Assembly (NCBI RefSeq): GCF_028869115.1
Contig: NZ_CP079800.1
Coordinates: 1-64,000, forward strand
DNA length: 64,000 nt
Origin: Pseudemcibacter aquimaris
GTDB lineage: Bacteria; Pseudomonadota; Alphaproteobacteria; Sphingomonadales; Emcibacteraceae
Reading direction: 5' to 3'
The notes below the pieces were generated by a model. It was not told the origin of the DNA. It saw only the letters and a list, made by a program, of their open reading frames with translations, and ran no database searches. The position numbers and the translations under genes are program-made. Position 1 is the first letter of the stretch, and each line of letters opens with the position of its first letter. Shown piece after piece: positions 11,499-19,490 of the stretch.

Positions 11499-12833
11499 TT
11501 AGATACCCTGTCGTCGGTCGACTTCGAATCCTTGAAACATGACTATCCCAAGATCAGAGCCATACTTTATGGCATCATGTGTGTCGCATTCTGAAAGAAC
11601 AACACGCATTTTTCCTTGTTCTTTAATCGCTTGAATTATTCGTTCTCTTTCAGAAGTGTCAAGGGAATGTAAGTAGCTCTTTTTCCATGATATTTTTAAG
11701 AAATCAACATTCATCAAGCTGCGATCAAGTATGTAGAACGACTGGATGTCCATTTTACAGATACAAATTTTAAGTCCTAGTTGCTCTATTTTCTTTTGAG
11801 CTACATAATATTCACTTAAATCTGACATAATATCGAATAATGAAAACTCGAGTATCATGGGCTTATCTGAGAATTTTTTTTGTTCGGATATAAATTTATC
11901 AAATTCTTTGGTCAGCACATTAGAGACATTCATATTGATAGATAAAACCCCTGCCGGGAAGCTGCTGTAATCTATGAGCGCCTGCATCAATCTATAATCT
12001 AGAGTGCTGGTCAAACGTTGAAATAACCACTTGTCACCGGCTAATTGATAACCAGGCAAAACGGATTCATTAACTTCTGACATGGACACGAATTTTTTTG
12101 TATAAATGACTTCGGGTGAAATACCGTCCATGACGACGCAAACATTTTGTTCCCGAATTAAATTAAACATATCCATTGTTTGCAGATTACGTTCCAATTT
12201 ATCCAGTTCCATAGGTCCCATTGGCGGGTCAACATGGCCAGGAAAGACATGTTCATATAAAGGAACTGTTTTCTTTTTTGGCTCGACGATAACTGCGGGC
12301 TTATCTTCTGGCTTATCTTGATCAATAGGTTTATCAATATCCGCCATTAATGTTTGAAGCGTTGGTTGGTTGCCGGGGTTATCAAGCTGTTCTTTGTTTC
12401 TATGCATGGCTTCGATGGTTTCCAGAAAATCATCGTAATCCATACTAAGTTTATATGTTTTGCAAAGGCTGGCTTCTCTGCCGGTTTCAATCAGGTTCTT
12501 CATGATTTCGGCTTCTTCGACGGCGCGAATAGCCAGCATTTGCGCTTTTTCGAGTTTTATTTCCGGGCATTGTTTACACACGACAAAAAGATCGAAATTT
12601 TTTGTCCAGAATAATTTTCCTTCATGGGCATTAACAATATTGTTAAAGCTTTGCGCAATAAGGCGGCGATGGTGGGGCTGTTGATGCAAACGGTCAAGAA
12701 CAGAAAAATGCAGCTGTAATGCTGTGAAACCCTTTGGAAAACGACGAATCGAACGAATATAACCGATTAAATCTTCTAATTGATCGGGGGCTTCTGAACT
12801 TTCGGCATATACATTTTTTTCGGTTGTGCTCAT
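11499..12833 (-). CDS. Degenerate EAL-domain protein, probably catalytically inactive
   Basis: A 444-residue protein without signal peptide or membrane segment. The C-terminal half (about 210-444) follows the EAL fold: LSINMNVSNVL aligns with the VNVS helix, VDFLKISWKKSY with the VDYLKID strand, and LGIVMFQGFEV with the terminal QGY strand. The Glu-Ala-Leu motif and the DDFG acidic pair are not recognisable (KKFVSM and KMDI in their place), so cyclic-di-GMP hydrolysis is unlikely. It may be a c-di-GMP sensor or a protein-interaction module. The N-terminal 200 residues are not recognised. It lies 59 bp downstream of a LapG-like protease gene on the same strand. Confidence 0.7.
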   Translation of the reverse strand: MSTTEKNVYAESSEAPDQLEDLIGYIRSIRRFPKGFTALQLHFSVLDRLHQQPHHRRLIAQSFNNIVNAHEGKLFWTKNFDLFVVCKQCPEIKLEKAQMLAIRAVEEAEIMKNLIETGREASLCKTYKLSMDYDDFLETIEAMHRNKEQLDNPGNQPTLQTLMADIDKPIDQDKPEDKPAVIVEPKKKTVPLYEHVFPGHVDPPMGPMELDKLERNLQTMDMFNLIREQNVCVVMDGISPEVIYTKKFVSMSEVNESVLPGYQLAGDKWLFQRLTSTLDYRLMQALIDYSSFPAGVLSINMNVSNVLTKEFDKFISEQKKFSDKPMILEFSLFDIMSDLSEYYVAQKKIEQLGLKICICKMDIQSFYILDRSLMNVDFLKISWKKSYLHSLDTSERERIIQAIKEQGKMRVVLSECDTHDAIKYGSDLGIVMFQGFEVDRRQGI

Positions 12834-12892
12834 TTACTATACTATCTAACTCATTAATAAGGACTAAGAAATTCAATATTTGCTTAGTTAGT

Positions 12893-13558
12893 TTATGACT
12901 TTTTATGAAGCCACCATGCATTCTCGTTGATAGAATATAATGGATTATAATGCACAATACGGTCATCTGGAATAACCTTTTGAATTTGATTATCCAGTAT
13001 CCATACCTTCCCATTATGATACACGGCTAAAACGGCATGGGGAAGATTCTGCTTTTGGTCCTGTAATACGACGATACGTAGATCATTTGCTGAAAACCCA
13101 AGTTCCTTTAGTGAAAAATATTTTGCAATGGCAAAATCTTCACAATCGCCGGCATTATTTAAAAATTGGTCTGGTGTGGCCCAGTAATCTTCTTCTTTCC
13201 AGTTTTTTTCATCCGAGACATAGGTGATGTCATTAAAGAACTTGTTGACGCCGTCCAATTGTTCTTGAACGGGTTTGTTTCTAAGTTCGTTAATTAATAC
13301 CGTCCATTCATCACTGACACATCTGAATTTTTTGCTCATACGGCAGTTATGTTTATTCACCCGTTTAAAGCTGCTTTTTCTATATGATTCTTCTTTTGTG
13401 TGACGCGCGCGTAAATCATTCCATTGTTTAAATGCGCTTAAATCGGAATATTCATTTTCGGTTGATCCGAAAAGGCTGGGTTTGCCGTGCGAATTTAAAG
13501 GGGTCATAATAGTGTATAGACACACTACGAGTATGGTTTTTAATAATTTTCCGTTCAT
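12893..13558 (-). CDS. Transglutaminase-like periplasmic cysteine protease (BTLCP, LapG-like)
   Basis: A 221-residue exported protein with a signal peptide at 1-25. The catalytic triad of the bacterial transglutaminase-like cysteine proteinase family is present: Cys139 in AGDCEDFAIAKY, His174 in LPHAVL and Asp189 in WILDNQ. The best studied member, LapG, cleaves a surface adhesin in the periplasm and is held inactive by LapD, which senses c-di-GMP through a degenerate EAL domain. Here the next gene encodes a degenerate EAL protein. No large adhesin gene is visible in the window, so the substrate is unknown. Confidence 0.86.
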   Translation of the reverse strand: MNGKLLKTILVVCLYTIMTPLNSHGKPSLFGSTENEYSDLSAFKQWNDLRARHTKEESYRKSSFKRVNKHNCRMSKKFRCVSDEWTVLINELRNKPVQEQLDGVNKFFNDITYVSDEKNWKEEDYWATPDQFLNNAGDCEDFAIAKYFSLKELGFSANDLRIVVLQDQKQNLPHAVLAVYHNGKVWILDNQIQKVIPDDRIVHYNPLYSINENAWWLHKKS

Positions 13559-13657
13559 TCTGAACCTCTGATCTTTTCTAAATGAAAATTATGCTATGTA
13601 TTTTATTAAAATACTCACTATTTGGTTACAGATCAGTTAACAAAATTAATAAGACAT

Positions 13658-13692
13658 AAAAAAAGGCGCCTTGCTTGAATAAGCAAGACGCC
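13658..13692 (-). terminator. Terminator of the small membrane-protein gene
   Basis: GGCG and CTTGCTT pair with AAGCAAG and CGCC around a GAAT loop, with one internal mismatch. The seven As at the left end are a T-run when read on the minus strand, so this ends minus-strand transcription from 13967. A smaller dyad (AGGG/ACCTT with AAGGT/CCCT, 13724-13748) lies between it and the stop codon. Confidence 0.8.
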
Positions 13693-13757
13693 AGTTATAG
13701 TACTTATCAGGTATTAAGTACTCAGGGTATACCTTTGAAAAGGTCCCTGGAACAATT

Positions 13758-13967
13758 TTATTCCGGGTTTTCAGCTTCCCATTCTTTTTCGATCTTGTTA
13801 CGTGCTTTGATCATGCCATCAGCAACGTAAACACAAAGACCACCAACAAGAACGGTTACAATCATAAATGTTGCAGGAAGCAGTAGATGCGGTCCAGCAA
13901 GTAAGATCGAAACAAATAGAAACAAACAAGTGATTCCACATGCGATGATATTGATTGTATTAGCCAT
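13758..13967 (-). CDS. Small two-helix membrane protein
   Basis: A 69-residue protein with two likely transmembrane helices (about 5-24 and 29-50) and a charged C-terminal tail rich in Lys and Glu. I do not recognise a family. It looks like a stand-alone gene: it has its own terminator on the minus strand, and the next gene on its 5' side is divergent. Confidence 0.7.
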   Translation of the reverse strand: MANTINIIACGITCLFLFVSILLAGPHLLLPATFMIVTVLVGGLCVYVADGMIKARNKIEKEWEAENPE

Positions 13968-14139
13968 GGTTTTCCTTTTCTTTCCTGAGTAGTTCTAATT
14001 CTTTAACTCAATTTAATCATTGACCTAAGTCAAGTACTGCGATTTTTATAAAAAATCAAGTTTATTGATAAAAGAAATGCGAAATTTCATGAAAAAGTGT
14101 ATCAATACGCTCTGCCAAAAGAATTGATCAGGAAATGTG

Positions 14140-14469
14140 ATGAAAAAAATCAAACTCAACGCACTGCAAAATAGAACACTCGCGCTTTTTCAGGAACTTG
14201 CGAAAAGTGATGAAACCTCAGCAAAAATAGAGGGTTCAGACGATATTTCTATTATGTTTATTCCTGAACCTCATGGCGATCATGTTCATATTGGCAAATA
14301 TGTGGTATCCGCCAAAGATGCCAGTGGTTTTAATAATGAAAAAGTCTGGCAAGCGTTAGAACGTAAAGGTCTCGCCATATCAGAATACCCGTTCCGAATC
14401 ATATTAAATAAGGCGGGACAGGAATTCGATACAAAGCTGCTTGGAAGTTTCGAAGAATCAGATCACTAA
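14140..14469 (+). CDS. Conserved-looking small soluble protein, function unknown
   Basis: A 109-residue soluble protein with no signal peptide and no motif I can name. It has a His/Asp-rich stretch, EPHGDHVHIGKY (about 46-57), that could bind a metal. ATG 14140 is chosen over the preceding GTG because AGGA sits at usual spacing. It is convergent with the DUF983 gene. Confidence 0.65.
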   Translation: MKKIKLNALQNRTLALFQELAKSDETSAKIEGSDDISIMFIPEPHGDHVHIGKYVVSAKDASGFNNEKVWQALERKGLAISEYPFRIILNKAGQEFDTKLLGSFEESDH

Positions 14470-14476
14470 TTTTAAA

Positions 14477-14869
14477 TTAGCGCTGTTCGTCGCCCTTCAT
14501 TTTCAGATGCCACATCAGGCCAACCACTGCACCCTTAATATAGGGTAGAAAGCCTAATGTTAGACCTAGAGTAAGTGCAGACCAGCCAACTGTTTGCATC
14601 CACATTGGTGGTGCATAGGCTGCTTCTACAAGCACAAGTGCTGGAATAATAATATGGCCAACAATAAAAATAGTTAGGTATGGCGGCATATCATCTGCTC
14701 TGATTTCAGCAAGTGGGGCATTACATGATTTACAATCACCAACTTTAAGATATCCAGTAAAGAATGAACCTTTACCACAATGTGGGCAAGTACGGCGAAA
14801 ACCACGTAGGATGGCTGTCATTGTCGAATAGCTGTCACGTGAATAGCTTTGAGTATCTACTGCAATCAT
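14477..14869 (-). CDS. DUF983 family zinc-ribbon membrane protein
   Basis: A 130-residue protein. An N-terminal zinc ribbon with CPHCG and CKSC pairs (about 29-54) is followed by two transmembrane helices (about 68-87 and 94-112), the DUF983 arrangement. The role of DUF983 is unknown. It follows the HIBADH-type dehydrogenase gene on the same strand after a 17-bp gap, so the two are probably co-transcribed. Confidence 0.83.
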   Translation of the reverse strand: MIAVDTQSYSRDSYSTMTAILRGFRRTCPHCGKGSFFTGYLKVGDCKSCNAPLAEIRADDMPPYLTIFIVGHIIIPALVLVEAAYAPPMWMQTVGWSALTLGLTLGFLPYIKGAVVGLMWHLKMKGDEQR

Positions 14870-14886
14870 TTTAAGACCCTGTCTAA

Positions 14887-15750
14887 TTATTTATTCAATA
14901 AAGTAATTAACGCAGAAGTATCCCAGCGTCCACCCCCATTTTGCTGAATTTCAGCGTAAAATTCATCCACCAGCTTTGTCACGGGTAGGGGGATACCTTT
15001 CTTGTCTGCTTCGTCAATCGCAAACCCCAAATCCTTACGCATCCAGTCAAGGGCAAAGCCAAAATCAAACTCATTCCTGACCATTGTGTTTGAGCGATTC
15101 TCCATTTGCCAACTTTGGGCAGCGCCCTTGGAAATGACATCCACGACATCGTCGGCATTAAGACCGGTTTTCATTGCGAAATTAAGTGCTTCTGATAAAC
15201 CTTGTACCACACCAGCGATGCATATTTGGTTGACCATTTTTGCAAGCTGGCCACTGCCCACGGCGCCCAGTAGTTTGGTTTTTTGTGCATAACAATCAAT
15301 AATCGGTGAAGCTTTATCATAATTCGCATCATCACCGCCCATCATAACGGTAAGGACACCGTTTTCTGCGCCGGCTTGCCCGCCAGAAACAGGGGCGTCA
15401 AGAAAGGCAATTTTTTTATCGGCACAGGCTTCACCAAGTTCACGGGCAAGAATGGCTGATGTGGTTGTGTGATCAATAAGGATTGAACCCGGCTCCATTC
15501 CGGCGAGGATACCATCATCGCCATAAACCACGCTGCGAACATCATCATCATTTCCAACACAGATAAAGACAATTTCCGACTCCGTGGCCGCATCCTTTGG
15601 TGTTTTGGCATATGCGCCATTATATTCAGCGGCCCATTTTTCCGCTTTTGCGCTTGTGCGGTTATAAACAGTGACGTCATGACCTGCGTTTTTCAAGTGA
15701 CCCGCCATTGGGTAACCCATTACGCCTAAACCAATAAAACTGACCTTCAT
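14887..15750 (-). CDS. 3-hydroxyisobutyrate dehydrogenase-family NAD(P)-dependent oxidoreductase
   Basis: A 287-residue beta-hydroxyacid dehydrogenase. The dinucleotide motif GLGVMGYPMAGHL lies at the N-terminus, the substrate motif DAPVSGGQAGAENG at about 118-131, and the catalytic Lys is K171 in LAKMVNQIC. Family members reduce or oxidise 3-hydroxyisobutyrate, tartronate semialdehyde or succinic semialdehyde. The sequence does not tell which, and no valine or glyoxylate genes lie nearby. AAGGAAG precedes the ATG. Confidence 0.87.
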   Translation of the reverse strand: MKVSFIGLGVMGYPMAGHLKNAGHDVTVYNRTSAKAEKWAAEYNGAYAKTPKDAATESEIVFICVGNDDDVRSVVYGDDGILAGMEPGSILIDHTTTSAILARELGEACADKKIAFLDAPVSGGQAGAENGVLTVMMGGDDANYDKASPIIDCYAQKTKLLGAVGSGQLAKMVNQICIAGVVQGLSEALNFAMKTGLNADDVVDVISKGAAQSWQMENRSNTMVRNEFDFGFALDWMRKDLGFAIDEADKKGIPLPVTKLVDEFYAEIQQNGGGRWDTSALITLLNK

Positions 15751-15810
15751 TTAACTTCCTTTATCTAAATAATTTAAGGGGAGAGTTTACCATTTTGTCC
15801 ATAAGGTTAT

Positions 15811-16347
15811 TTATATAGTGAAACCATTTTTACTTCTATTGTATTTTGGCCAAATATCTCTTAGGAAAACCGTAAGATCATTGGCGGCACCGTCACTTTT
15901 GATTGGATAGAGCAACGTGCTAATAAACCCTCTGTGATAAGTAGCATGGTTTACAAGATGCATTAAGATATTCGTACGGGTCATCTTACCACGTTTGCCG
16001 TCTATAAACGTGAATTGAATGTCTTCTTCTAGTTCATTTTGTGACCATTCGTTGGATAGTGTTACAAAGGATTTATTTATAGAACGCAAGCCTTTTGCGA
16101 TTTCATTAAAAGCTAATGTTTCTTGACGACGCAGTGCGTTATGTGGGATAGGACGACCTTCCAGATGAGCTTTAAATATTTCACCAACGACCAAAATATG
16201 ATCAAAGGTTCCGGCAATATTTTTAAAAAGAGCATTGCGATCGGCGATGATTTCTTTGCTTGGGATGCTTTCTACATTTTTTAGCATCACATCATCAGCC
16301 CAGGCCATATAGGCCACCATTTGCCGTATAGTTGAAGCGTTGTTCAT
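15811..16347 (-). CDS. DinB-family four-helix protein
   Basis: A 178-residue DinB-like protein. The pattern MVAYMAWADD, then FDHILVV, then the C-terminal HLVNHATYHRGF supplies the three His residues that bind a metal in this superfamily. Known relatives include thiol transferases, but many have no assigned function. ATG 16347 follows a strong AAGGAGA; an in-frame start 51 nt upstream has none. It is divergent from a MocR-type regulator (78-bp gap), which suggests the regulator controls it. Confidence 0.85.
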   Translation of the reverse strand: MNNASTIRQMVAYMAWADDVMLKNVESIPSKEIIADRNALFKNIAGTFDHILVVGEIFKAHLEGRPIPHNALRRQETLAFNEIAKGLRSINKSFVTLSNEWSQNELEEDIQFTFIDGKRGKMTRTNILMHLVNHATYHRGFISTLLYPIKSDGAANDLTVFLRDIWPKYNRSKNGFTI

Positions 16348-16425
16348 ATCAATCTCCTTGTATGGAAATGATTTACATTCTAATATTGTACCGATCAATT
16401 AAAACATTATCCTCGGAGCAATTTA

Positions 16426-17745
16426 ATGTTCAAGCCGTATGCGCAGATTGCTGATCAAATCATTGAAAAGATAGTTAAGGGTGATTTACCTGTTGGAACC
16501 AGATTACCTTCACAGCGGTTGTTTGCTTATGAACATGGTATTGCCAACTCTACTGCCAGCAGAGTTTATGAAGAGTTAGGGCGACGAGGTTTTGTTATCG
16601 GTGAAGTAGGGCGCGGCACATATGTTACTAATCGTTTTACTCCTATTGATGCATCATTGCAGGAACCATCGACAGCTGAATTGGATCTTGAAATTGTTTT
16701 TCGCTTAGGATCAAGTGCCAAAGAAAAAATTTCTGCATCAACTTCAAGGTTCTTTAAAAAGGGCATTGATACACTTGATATTGCGCCACCATCAGTAAAA
16801 GCGGACCAAAACACGTCAAAAATATTATTGGATATTATGATGGCGGAAGATCAGTATCTTCAAGAAGGGTCGTTGTTACTCGCAGGAAGTGGAAAGGAAG
16901 CGATTGCAGCATCGCTGTCGGCATTGGCACCACGTGGCGGAAGAATAGGCGTTGAGGCACTTACCTATCCATTTGTTATTGCAACAGCAAGATTATTAGG
17001 AATTGATTTGGTGTCATTACCTATGGATCAAGAAGGTATTATTCCTGATGCATTAGATCATGAGGCTGCAAAAGGATTAGATGGAATATATCTACAGCCA
17101 ACGCTTCAAAATCCATTGGTTTTAACAATGACAAATGCGCGGCGAAAAGAAATTGCTAATTTATTGCAAAAGAATGACTTAATCGCCATAGAAGACCGGG
17201 TATATGATTTTTTAAAGCCGACCAAGCCAATTGCATTTTATGCCCCTGATCATGTTATTCAAATAAACAGCCTTTCCAAATGTTTTATGCCGGGATTAAC
17301 TATCGGGTTAATACTCGCCCCATCTCAATTGGAAGAAAACATTTCTATCTCATTAAAAGCGGGAGGGTGGATGGCCCCTAAATTATCTGTAGCACTTGCA
17401 AAACATTGGATAGAGGAGAGCGTTGTTTATTCCGTCGCAAATGAAAAGAGAGAAGAGGCAAAGCAAATGTATAAAATAGCAAAAAAGGAGTTAGCCGGTC
17501 TTAATTTTCAAGGTGACCCATTCGCATTACATGGTTGGCTTGAGCTTCCTAGTTATTGGAGAGCAGAAAGCTTTGTAACCGAGTGCGCAAAGTTAGGAAT
17601 AGCCATTGCATCAGGTAGCGTTTTTGCGGTTTCTTCAGGTGTATCACCAAAAGGTGTTCGGATCGCTTTTTCTGCACCAAATTTGCAAACGTGGAAATTT
17701 GCAATGCGTGAACTAAGTAAGCTCATTAAGAAATCACCAAATTGA
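16426..17745 (+). CDS. MocR-type (GntR-aminotransferase fusion) transcriptional regulator
   Basis: A 439-residue protein. A GntR winged helix (about 5-70, with GTRLPSQRLFAYEHG and GRGTYV) is fused to a fold-type I aminotransferase domain, whose PLP lysine is about K285 in NSLSKCF. MocR regulators usually control a neighbouring gene and use PLP or an amino compound as signal. The obvious candidate here is the divergent DinB gene. I could not pick out convincing direct repeats in the shared 78-bp promoter region. Confidence 0.88.
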   Translation: MFKPYAQIADQIIEKIVKGDLPVGTRLPSQRLFAYEHGIANSTASRVYEELGRRGFVIGEVGRGTYVTNRFTPIDASLQEPSTAELDLEIVFRLGSSAKEKISASTSRFFKKGIDTLDIAPPSVKADQNTSKILLDIMMAEDQYLQEGSLLLAGSGKEAIAASLSALAPRGGRIGVEALTYPFVIATARLLGIDLVSLPMDQEGIIPDALDHEAAKGLDGIYLQPTLQNPLVLTMTNARRKEIANLLQKNDLIAIEDRVYDFLKPTKPIAFYAPDHVIQINSLSKCFMPGLTIGLILAPSQLEENISISLKAGGWMAPKLSVALAKHWIEESVVYSVANEKREEAKQMYKIAKKELAGLNFQGDPFALHGWLELPSYWRAESFVTECAKLGIAIASGSVFAVSSGVSPKGVRIAFSAPNLQTWKFAMRELSKLIKKSPN

Positions 17746-17752
17746 TTTCTGG

Positions 17753-17971
17753 TTAATAATGCGGTGGTTTTTCATCCAATAAGCTTGATTTTTCGCCGGG
17801 GACATTATTTTCCAGACTTTCAATGCGGTCGTTGGCTTTGGTAAGTTGTCCGCCAAGCTTTTCAATCAGTTTCCATTGTTCGGAAACCATTTCGCTCAGG
17901 TCATTGATTTGTTGATCCTGATGCGCGGCCTTAATCTCAAGTTCGGTAATTCTGTCGTTTAAATCTGTCAT
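17753..17971 (-). CDS. slyX: SlyX family protein
   Basis: A 72-residue, almost entirely coiled-coil protein ending in the typical PPHY tail. SlyX proteins are small and widespread and have no settled function. It is convergent with the MocR gene (7-bp gap). Confidence 0.85.
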   Translation of the reverse strand: MTDLNDRITELEIKAAHQDQQINDLSEMVSEQWKLIEKLGGQLTKANDRIESLENNVPGEKSSLLDEKPPHY

Positions 17972-18010
17972 AATGTCGTTGATATATCATGCAAGCAGGT
18001 TAAGTACCAT

Positions 18011-18043
18011 AAAATAAAAAAGCACCGTGAGATTCACAGTGCT
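18011..18043 (-). terminator. Terminator of gltBD
   Basis: AGCAC-C-GTGA and TCAC-A-GTGCT pair around a GAT loop with one mismatch. The As on the left give a T-rich tail on the minus strand. It lies just downstream of the gltD stop codon. Confidence 0.8.
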
Positions 18044-18066
18044 TTTCATTGGATCATCTATCGTTT

Positions 18067-19488
18067 TTAACGCGGAAGCTGTGAATGCCCCATTAAAAAT
18101 TCATCGACGGCTTGGGCGGCCTGTCTTCCTTCACGTATCGCCCAGACGACCAGTGACTGGCCACGGCGCATATCACCGGCGGCAAAAACCTTTGGAATAT
18201 CGGTTTTATAATTGCTTATTGGGGCAGATACATTACCGCGTTCATCAAGTGCCACGCCAAGTTCATCTAGCAATCCTTCTTTAACAGGATTGGTAAAACC
18301 CATCGCGAGCAAGACTAGATCCGCATCCATTTCATATTCTGATCCTTCGATTTTTTCGAAGTTTTCGTCAACTTCATGACAACGTATCGCAGCGACATTA
18401 CCGTCTTCATCGCCAATAAATTCTGTTGTAGCGATACTGAAGATACGGTCTGCCCCTTCTTCCTGTGATGAAGATGTGCGGAATATATGCGGCCATGCTG
18501 GCCATGTTGTTCCTTTATCTTCTTTAAGCGGTGGCGCGGGCATAATTTCAAGCTGCGCTACCGAAACGGCACGTTGACGGAATGATGTACCGATACAGTC
18601 TGACCCGGTATCACCTCCACCGATCACAACCACTTTTTTACCGCTGGCGATGATATCTTTCACATTTGGTAATGGCTCACCAGCGTTTCGTTTATTTTGT
18701 TGCGTAAGGAAGTCCATCGCAAAATGAATGCCTTTAAGGCCACGCCCTGGAATGGGTAGATCGCGTGGATGCTCTGCACCACCGGCAAGAACCACTGCAT
18801 CATAATGGTCAACGATTTTTGCACCCTGAATATCTTTACCGACTTCCATGCTTGTCCAGAATGTCACCCCTTCGCGTTCCATTTGGCGCACGCGGCGGTC
18901 GATCAATTTCTTTTCCATTTTAAAATCAGGAATACCGTATCTTAAAAGACCACCTACACGACGATTTTTCTCATAAACCGACACAGCATGCCCAGCGCGG
19001 GCGAGTTGCTGTGCGGCGGCCATCCCGGCAGGGCCACTGCCCACAACGGCCACTTTTTTATCGGTTTTGTCTGGGTTGATCATCGGTTTGATCCATCCTT
19101 CTTCCCATCCTTTATCAACGACGGCGCATTCAATGGTTTTAATGGTAACCGGTTGATCGTCGATGTTTAATGTACAGGCAGCTTCACAAGGTGCTGGGCA
19201 CACTCGTCCTGTAAATTCAGGGAAATTATTGGTGGATTGAAGATTATCAAGCGCCTCTTCCCAGTCCCGGTTCCAAACCAGATCATTCCAGTCCGGTATC
19301 ATATTATTGACCGGGCATCCGGTATGGCAAAACGGAATGCCGCAATCCATGCAGCGCCCACCTTGTTTGGCAACCGCACCATCAGAAAGCGGGTTTATAA
19401 ATTCATTATAATGACGAACACGGTCACCAGCTGGCGCATAGGTACGATCTTGTCTCGGCAGTTCCAAAAATCCTGTTGTTTTACCCAT
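18067..19488 (-). CDS. gltD: Glutamate synthase small (beta) subunit
   Basis: GltD passes electrons from NADPH through FAD and Fe-S centres to the large subunit for glutamate synthesis from glutamine and 2-oxoglutarate. The 473-residue protein has the N-terminal cysteine clusters [13 protein letters not shown] and CPAPCEAAC, the FAD motif [10 protein letters not shown] and the NADPH motif GGGDTGSDC. It follows gltB after two bases, with its ribosome binding site (GGGAG) inside the gltB end, so the two are translationally coupled. Confidence 0.96.
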   Translation of the reverse strand: MGKTTGFLELPRQDRTYAPAGDRVRHYNEFINPLSDGAVAKQGGRCMDCGIPFCHTGCPVNNMIPDWNDLVWNRDWEEALDNLQSTNNFPEFTGRVCPAPCEAACTLNIDDQPVTIKTIECAVVDKGWEEGWIKPMINPDKTDKKVAVVGSGPAGMAAAQQLARAGHAVSVYEKNRRVGGLLRYGIPDFKMEKKLIDRRVRQMEREGVTFWTSMEVGKDIQGAKIVDHYDAVVLAGGAEHPRDLPIPGRGLKGIHFAMDFLTQQNKRNAGEPLPNVKDIIASGKKVVVIGGGDTGSDCIGTSFRQRAVSVAQLEIMPAPPLKEDKGTTWPAWPHIFRTSSSQEEGADRIFSIATTEFIGDEDGNVAAIRCHEVDENFEKIEGSEYEMDADLVLLAMGFTNPVKEGLLDELGVALDERGNVSAPISNYKTDIPKVFAAGDMRRGQSLVVWAIREGRQAAQAVDEFLMGHSQLPR

Positions 19489-19490
19489 AA

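Noticed and set aside
12694-13014. Open frame of 106 codons overlapping the protease and EAL genes
   Set aside because: It lies across two well-supported genes in another frame and resembles no protein; treated as a shadow.
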